From a virus, in IMG/VR virus record IMGVR_UViG_3300021178_000018, positions 1 to 47,371 of that record: a DNA stretch of 47,371 bases; one strand, given 5' to 3'. The position numbers were made by a program, and so were the translations under genes. Below, one piece after another: positions 43,692 to 47,371 of this stretch. A model generated the notes under the pieces. That model worked only from the letters and a program-made list of their open reading frames with translations. It searched no databases and was not told the DNA's origin. Positions within the stretch are counted from its first letter, which is position 1; the number at the start of each line of letters is the position of its first letter.

Positions 43692-44536
43692 AGCTGGCGC
43701 GAGTATTTCCGAGACGTACCAAGGCTACTCCTAATGATGAAATGGCCTTTTTCGGGGCGCCCGATATGTTTGTCCAGGCCGACGAGGTCCACATCGATGT
43801 CACTTTCACGGCAGACAAGCCAAAAGCGGAGCGTTTAGCGGAGGAATGGCAGCGGATCGCTCCAGTAAAAGTTGGCGGCGTCGCTTATGGCGATCCGGGT
43901 CAAGAATTCGTTCCGGGGCGCTACGTCAAAGAAGGCTACACCTTCACCTCGCGCGGCTGTCCCGAACGATGCTGGTACTGCTCAGTGTGGAAGCGAGACC
44001 CGGCGATTCGGCTCCTACCGATTCAAGATGGCTGGAATATCCTCGATGACAACTTACTCGCTTGCCCTGAGGCCCATTTCCGCTCCGTGATTGCCATGCT
44101 GTCTAGGCAAAGGCGCCGCGTTGAGTTCACTGGCGGATTGCAGGCGTCACGATTGCAGGACTGGCATGTGGAGCTTTTTGCGAGCCTCACACCGCGACCA
44201 GTATTCTTTTTTGCTTACGATGACCCAGACAAATGCAAGAAAAGTTCTTTCGACGGGATGCGAGTCGCCGCCGAGAAAATGCTTGCCGCCGGATTCACTC
44301 GCGCCGCCCATAATCTACGCACGTTCGTTTTCATCGGCTTCCCACAAGACACTTTCGACAAGGCCGAGGCGCGATTGCGCGAAATGCTGGATATCGGCTT
44401 CACGCCTTACGCGATGCTTTGGCAACCTGAGACGCCAAGCGCAGAGAAATACAGGCCAGCGCCAGAATGGAAGCGCTTTCAAAGATCATGGGCAAGGCCG
44501 GCAGCGATTCACGCTGTTAACAGAGTGCCAGCATGA
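43688..44536 (+). CDS. Radical SAM protein
   Basis: 282 residues from the GTG at 43688. The iron-sulphur motif is FTSRGCPERCWYCSVW (Cys-x3-Cys-x2-Cys, about residues 94-101), followed by DDNLLACPEAHFRSVIAML, EFTGGLQASRL and HNLRTFVFIGFPQDT, the usual barrel segments. The N-terminal part carries GAPDMFVQADEVHIDVTF. Radical SAM enzymes in phages may modify nucleotides, RNA or proteins; the substrate is not evident. It is coupled to the methyltransferase cassette by overlapping starts and stops. Confidence 0.8.
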   Translation: MKLARVFPRRTKATPNDEMAFFGAPDMFVQADEVHIDVTFTADKPKAERLAEEWQRIAPVKVGGVAYGDPGQEFVPGRYVKEGYTFTSRGCPERCWYCSVWKRDPAIRLLPIQDGWNILDDNLLACPEAHFRSVIAMLSRQRRRVEFTGGLQASRLQDWHVELFASLTPRPVFFFAYDDPDKCKKSSFDGMRVAAEKMLAAGFTRAAHNLRTFVFIGFPQDTFDKAEARLREMLDIGFTPYAMLWQPETPSAEKYRPAPEWKRFQRSWARPAAIHAVNRVPA

Positions 44537-44736
44537 CCTCCCCCGGTTTACCCCCGTTAGGGGGCGCCACCTTCGTCTCCCGCGAATATGCAGATAAGGC
44601 CGTCAAACTCTGGGCCGACTTCGGGATTGTGTCGGAGGTGGTAGCGGATGGCAGGTACTTCAGAGTGATAATTTATCGGCGGGAAGAGCCGCCCTCAGCT
44701 CCTCGGCAGAATGCGCGGTTATGCGCTCCTCGGTAG
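44533..44736 (+). CDS. Small hypothetical protein
   Basis: 67 residues overlapping the radical SAM stop (ATGA). ATFVSREYADKAVKLWADF, then IVSEVVADGRYFRVIIYRR suggests a small alpha-beta fold; the Arg/Pro-rich end overlaps the minus-strand zinc gene by 77 bases. The family is not recognised. Confidence 0.55.
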   Translation: MTSPGLPPLGGATFVSREYADKAVKLWADFGIVSEVVADGRYFRVIIYRREEPPSAPRQNARLCAPR

Positions 44737-44863
44737 TAAATCGGCGGCCACATTGCGGGCAATCCCGGTTCTGGCACTCGTGCCTTCTGGTTGCGGTCAA
44801 ACCGGCTTCGTCTTCGTATTTATCGACAATTTTCGTCGGGAGGTGGCAGATTTGACACCTCAT
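44660..44863 (-). CDS. NrdR-like zinc-ribbon protein
   Basis: 67 residues on the minus strand from the ATG at 44863. MRCQICHLPTKIVDKYEDE, then TRRHECQNRDCPQCGRRF and TTEERI closely follow the N-terminal zinc ribbon of the ribonucleotide-reductase repressor NrdR (Cys pair, Val-Asp, Arg-Arg-x-Glu-Cys, Cys-Gly-x-Arg-Phe-Thr-Thr-x-Glu). The ATP-cone domain of NrdR is absent. It could bind NrdR boxes and derepress host nucleotide synthesis; that is inference. It is antisense to the end of 44533-44736. Confidence 0.6.
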   Translation of the reverse strand: MRCQICHLPTKIVDKYEDEAGLTATRRHECQNRDCPQCGRRFTTEERITAHSAEELRAALPADKLSL

Positions 44864-45079
44864 ACTGCGGAATTATTTCACAGGAAAGGAGATAACTTGT
44901 CCTGTTTAGTACAGCGACCCGCATATGTGGCGGGTAATATTCTGGCGCAACCGAAAAACCTCGCAAAACTGCCTTCCGCGGTAGAGCATCAGTGTGCTCA
45001 TTCGATCCGCCTTCCCCTTTGTACCGGCCTGCGCCAGCGGCAGAAATATCTGGGGCAAGAATCATCGCTAGTCCTTCCT
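44864..45079. other. Noncoding gap with structured element
   Basis: About 215 bases without a supported gene. ACCCGC/GCGGGT forms a hairpin near 44915-44935. Inside lies the larger structure 44942-45037 listed separately. TTGTCC at about 44898 is a weak -35 candidate for 45080-45418. Confidence 0.4.
44942..45037. ncRNA. Possible small structured RNA
   Basis: A perfect closing stem CTGGCGCA/TGCGCCAG (44942-44949 with 45030-45037) encloses about 80 bases with an inner hairpin GAGCA/TGCTC. It is like a multibranched leader or a decayed tRNA, but no tRNA arms can be completed. It lies 40 bases before the GTG of 45080-45418 and might control it. Confidence 0.35.
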
Positions 45080-45418
45080 GTGTCAAAACACTTCACCATC
45101 AACTATCCAGACGGCAGTAAGGGCAACATCAGCGGCCCTGTGAAGACGGACATGTTGCTTGCGCGTGAGATCGAAGAATCCATTGACGGCACGTTCAACT
45201 ATATCGGTCACGACGGCGGCGTTCTCGTGATGCACTCGATGGCCGATCTCGGAAAGCTAAAGAAGGCGCGGCGGGGCATCGACACAAACCTACTCAGGCG
45301 CTTCTACGACGGCCTGTTTGCGGATCATGTCGTGGGCTTTGTTTTCGAGGAAAGACGTGCAAGCGTCGAGATGCTGGAGAGCCCCGAAGCCATGGCGCTG
45401 AGATTGGAGCTGCTGTGA
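45080..45418 (+). CDS. Hypothetical protein
   Basis: 112 residues from a GTG at 45080 (no clear ribosome site; frame remains open upstream without good coding quality). SKHFTINYPDGSKGNISGP, then AREIEESIDGTFNYIGHDG, VLVMHSMADLGKLKKARRG, NLLRRFYDGLF. A mixed alpha-beta protein of unknown family. It overlaps the Dam-like gene by GTGA, so a link to DNA modification is possible. Confidence 0.55.
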   Translation: MSKHFTINYPDGSKGNISGPVKTDMLLAREIEESIDGTFNYIGHDGGVLVMHSMADLGKLKKARRGIDTNLLRRFYDGLFADHVVGFVFEERRASVEMLESPEAMALRLELL

Positions 45419-45843
45419 AGGCGAAGCCAAAGTGGTGGACCTCCGACGAATGGAGTACTCCCCCTAGTCTTGTGGCGAGCCTTGAATCCGAGTTTGGCCA
45501 TTTCGATCTAGATCCGGCCTGCCGTCCCGAGACTGCAAAGGCCGCGAAGTTCTACGACCGCGACGTCGACGGCCTCACGCAGCCCTGGACTGGAAAAGTG
45601 TTCTTGAATCCGCCTTACAGCAAACCGGCTCCGTGGCTCCAGAAGGCCATAGACGAGACGTCGACGGGCAGGGCATCGCTCGTTGTCGCGCTGCTTCCGG
45701 CTTCGACGGACACGGAATGGTTCCATAAGTTAGTCAAAGACCACGCCGAGATCCGTTTTATTAAGGGCCGCGTCAGATTCCACGGTTGGCTTGGAACTCC
45801 AATAGGCACCCCGCGACAAGGCAATCTGTTCGCTATCTACTGA
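45415..45843 (+). CDS. Phage DNA N6-adenine methyltransferase (Dam-like)
   Basis: 142 residues from a GTG overlapping the upstream TGA. The phage Dam (N-6-adenine-methyltransferase, short form) pattern is complete: W.TP (STPPSLVASLESEFGHFD), LDPACRPETAKAAKF, GLTQPWTGKVFLNPPYS with catalytic NPPY, then APWLQKAIDE, LLPASTDTEWFHKLV and IKGRVRF. It methylates adenine, probably for protection against restriction. With 42355-43371 the phage has two methyltransferases. Confidence 0.85.
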   Translation: MKAKPKWWTSDEWSTPPSLVASLESEFGHFDLDPACRPETAKAAKFYDRDVDGLTQPWTGKVFLNPPYSKPAPWLQKAIDETSTGRASLVVALLPASTDTEWFHKLVKDHAEIRFIKGRVRFHGWLGTPIGTPRQGNLFAIY

Positions 45844-45851
45844 GGCGCGCC

Positions 45852-46010
45852 ATGATCCTTCTCCTCATCATCCTGTTTCTCCTGTTTGCTGGCACTGGTG
45901 GCGGCTATTACGGCTATCACCATTGGGGACCGACGGGCGGCTTAGGCGGGGGAGTGGGCCTGGTCCTGTTGATTATCGTGATCTGGTTATTGTTCCGAGG
46001 AGGATTCTGA
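45852..46010 (+). CDS. DUF3309-like small membrane protein
   Basis: 52 residues from the ATG at 45852. Two hydrophobic helices (ILLLIILFLLFAGTG and VGLVLLIIVIWLLF) around a Gly/Tyr/His-rich hinge (YYGYHHWGPTGGLGG). This layout is that of DUF3309-type proteins, common in Proteobacteria and some phages, of unknown role. The next gene has a strong ribosome site within its end. Confidence 0.65.
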   Translation: MILLLIILFLLFAGTGGGYYGYHHWGPTGGLGGGVGLVLLIIVIWLLFRGGF

Positions 46011-46011
46011 A

Positions 46012-46218
46012 ATGTTCACCGCAGTCGAAAAGCTGGCGGTCAATCTGGCCATGGCCCTTTTGCAGCACTTCGTCACCAACCCGGCCTCGGTCAAGCAGGA
46101 AGGCACGATCATCCACCAGATTGCCCTTTTGGCCACACAGGCCGACTCGCAGGTTAACGCGGGCTTCACATGGAGCTATGGTTCATCGCCCGTGCCATCG
46201 ACAAAAACGGGGAAATAA
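46012..46218 (+). CDS. Small hypothetical protein
   Basis: 68 residues with AGGAGG upstream of the ATG. FTAVEKLAVNLAMALLQHF then VKQEGTIIHQIALLATQAD: helical, possibly membrane-adjacent. The family is unrecognised. It ends 13 bases before the interrupted tRNA-like gene. Confidence 0.55.
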   Translation: MFTAVEKLAVNLAMALLQHFVTNPASVKQEGTIIHQIALLATQADSQVNAGFTWSYGSSPVPSTKTGK

Positions 46219-46231
46219 GTGACGCGATTTT

Positions 46232-46383
46232 GCTCGGGTAGCTCAGACGGGATCGTGCGCTCGGTGACTATATGCGACTGACGACGAAAGTTGGCGGCAC
46301 GCAACGGAGGTTGCCGGAACCTGTGACAGAGCGTCGGCTCTTTAAGCCGAAAGTCGGTGGTTCAATTCCATCCCCGCGCGCCA
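46232..46383 (+). tRNA. tRNA-Lys(UUU)-like gene with D-loop insertion
   Basis: Acceptor GCTCGGG (46232-46238) pairs with CCCGCGC (46373-46379) at six of seven positions, followed by G and an encoded CCA. D-stem GCTC (46241-46244) pairs with GAGC (46329-46332). Anticodon stem TCGGC/GCCGA with loop TCTTTAA gives anticodon TTT; position 33 is C instead of the usual T. T-arm GGTGG-TTCAATT-CCATC is normal. About 76 extra bases (46251-46326) lie in the D loop. It could be a real gene needing removal of the insert, or a remnant used as an attachment site. Confidence 0.6.
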
Positions 46384-46405
46384 TTTTCATAAACACGGAG
46401 GCGAA

Positions 46406-46966
46406 GTGAAGAATAAGAAATTTCTAGCAGTTGCATTGTGCTGCACGCTCGGAATCGGCGGCTGTACGACCGCCAGCGTCATCTCCAAGATCGAGCAGTG
46501 GGAACCCGTCATCGCCAAGGGTTTCAACTACATCGTGGCGATTCTGCAGCAAGACGGAGTAATCACCAACGGAGCGAGCCTGACCACCGACGCCGCCAAG
46601 GTCAGCGCAGGGATTGGCGACCTGACGAGCGATATCACCGCAGCGCAGGCTTCAAGCTCGGCCGCAACAGGAGCGCTGAACAAGATCATTGCGGTTCTGG
46701 GCTCATTGCAGAATGATCTCGGCCAGCTTCAGACCGACATCCCCGGAGGCGTTCCCGCCAACGACGTGCAGGACATCAAGCAAAGCCTCGGAGGGCTGAG
46801 TCTTGCGCTTGCGGCTTTCCAGGCCGAACTGACTCCGGTCGCATCTCTGCCGCTCGGGCAGCAGAAGAAAGCCCTGGCCAAGATCGCCGTACCCGATCTC
46901 GTTGCTTTCAAAAAGTCCTGGAATCAGATTCAGATAACGCATAATCACCCGGAGAAACAACTCTGA
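46406..46966 (+). CDS. Small lipoprotein, complete copy
   Basis: 186 residues from a GTG at 46406 with GGAGG before it. Signal peptide KNKKFLAVALCCTLGIGG and lipobox I-G-G-C give an envelope lipoprotein. The mature part is Ala/Ser-rich and helical (IAKGFNYIVAILQQDGV, DVQDIKQSLGGLSLALAAF). Its C-terminal 66 residues recur at 1-201. It may sit in the outer membrane and affect infection by other phages, or belong to lysis. The next gene overlaps its stop. Confidence 0.7.
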   Translation: MKNKKFLAVALCCTLGIGGCTTASVISKIEQWEPVIAKGFNYIVAILQQDGVITNGASLTTDAAKVSAGIGDLTSDITAAQASSSAATGALNKIIAVLGSLQNDLGQLQTDIPGGVPANDVQDIKQSLGGLSLALAAFQAELTPVASLPLGQQKKALAKIAVPDLVAFKKSWNQIQITHNHPEKQL

Positions 46967-47142
46967 TGTTTGGGCTGTGGTTGTCCATCACGCTCTTTAA
47001 CTTATTCTCCGTACTGTTCAATTTCTGCGTGTTTGAGTACAACCGTAGAACGCACGCTCCATTCGCTCTTCGCGCCGTAAACCTCGGCTGCGTTATGTTT
47101 TCAGGTTACATGTTCATTCTCATGCTGGCAGTAGGACCCTAA
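46966..47142 (+). CDS. Small membrane protein, exchangeable cassette
   Basis: 58 residues; the ATG shares its A with the upstream TGA, and the stop is followed at once by the ATG of the nuclease copy. Two hydrophobic stretches (FGLWLSITLFNLFSVLF and LGCVMFSGYMFILMLAV) around YNRRTHAP. It takes the place of the soluble gene 201-461 in the other copy. Confidence 0.6.
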   Translation: MFGLWLSITLFNLFSVLFNFCVFEYNRRTHAPFALRAVNLGCVMFSGYMFILMLAVGP

Positions 47143-47371
47143 ATGCTCCCTCTGTGGCTCATCATTTTGCAGCTCGTTTTCGCGGGCCTCACTGTCGCCC
47201 AGAATTACCGGGGCGTGAAAACGGTGGTGGTCAGTGCGGCGCAAACGACCGAGCACACGGCAGTCAAGATTGCCGGGAAGAAACCCCCGGCCCAGCCTCA
47301 CTCTTTGGTTTATCCAGATCCGGTTCTCACGCCTTGCGCCACAGAGTTAGAGAAATGCCTCAATCCTTTAA
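47143..47371 (+). CDS. Exported HNH-type nuclease, N-terminal part (cut by window edge)
   Basis: 76 codons matching the first 76 residues of 462-1100 (LPLWLIILQLVFAGLTVAQ, then NYRGVKTVVVSAAQTTEHT). The signal-peptide region carries a few amino-acid changes (V-L-Q-C to I-L-Q-L), the rest is nearly identical. The HNH core would lie beyond the edge, that is, within the left end of the window if circular. Confidence 0.75.
   Translation, partial: MLPLWLIILQLVFAGLTVAQNYRGVKTVVVSAAQTTEHTAVKIAGKKPPAQPHSLVYPDPVLTPCATELEKCLNPL

Larger units (their letters stand above)
46768..47371 (+). repeat. Right copy of the imperfect terminal repeat
   Basis: Counterpart of 1-691; bases 46768-46967 and 47143-47371 match, the middle (46966-47142) is replaced. 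Most differences are at third codon positions in the coding parts. Confidence 0.85.

Noticed and set aside
44820-45086. 88-codon minus-strand frame
   Set aside because: No ribosome site and poor composition; it overlaps the start of the NrdR-like gene and the hairpin element.

Overview
The window reads as a nearly complete genome of a tailed, probably short-tailed, dsDNA bacteriophage. It has a small and a (split) large terminase, a P22-like portal, a scaffold, an SU10-type capsid protein, a large tail hub, disordered internal proteins, beta-helix tail or secreted proteins, a lysis module and a tyrosine recombinase. No DNA polymerase, primase, helicase, rRNA or host housekeeping gene is seen. 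The host is most likely an uncultivated, GC-rich soil bacterium. Repeated signal peptides ending in AFAQ- or AQ-type sites resemble those of Acidobacteriota, but this is inference. The first about 690 bases match the last about 600 bases imperfectly (1-200 with 46768-46967, and 462-691 with 47143-47371), which suggests a circular or terminally redundant genome of about 46.8 kb assembled across a polymorphic join.

Layout. (1) 46406-47371 and 1-1404: a lipoprotein, a swappable small gene, an exported HNH nuclease and a second lipoprotein. (2) 1391-3518: an Acb2/Tad1-type anti-defence gene on the minus strand, then a papain-like protease, a one-span membrane protein and a DUF5675 protein, probably a lysis cluster, ended by a hairpin terminator. 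(3) 3811-10502: recombinase, terS and a terL broken into an ATPase half (4618-5295) and a nuclease half (9561-10502) by about 4.3 kb of cargo: a protein-repair methyltransferase, a secreted beta-helix protein, a histidine-phosphatase-like protein and disordered proteins. A REP-like hairpin sits exactly at the right edge. (4) 10503-16762: portal, scaffold, capsid and two zinc-ribbon proteins. (5) 16759-19538: an antisense gene, a glycosyltransferase and a methyltransferase-glycosyltransferase fusion. (6) 19511-35098: tail adaptor, tail hub, disordered internal proteins and a long series of fibre-like proteins, several with Sec signal peptides. (7) 35104-39383: a regulatory region with minus-strand genes, divergent promoters, an exonuclease, an HNH protein and two ribbon-helix-helix proteins. 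One of these sits directly behind a promoter overlapping a perfect palindrome and has a leaderless start. (8) 39380-41261: a tandem duplication of a string of tiny overlapping genes with an exchanged middle gene and a REP insertion in one copy. (9) 41262-46383: a highly structured noncoding stretch, an HNH / DNA methyltransferase / paralogue cassette, a radical SAM enzyme, a Dam-like methylase, small membrane proteins and a tRNA-Lys-like gene interrupted in its D loop.

Most plus-strand genes overlap by ATGA or GTGA and are probably translationally coupled in long operons. The most interesting points are the split terminase, REP-like hairpins in a phage, the approximately 380-nt structured RNA candidate, the interrupted tRNA, exported fibre-like proteins, and cassette swapping between conserved flanks. 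All family assignments come from reading motifs by eye; no database search was possible.
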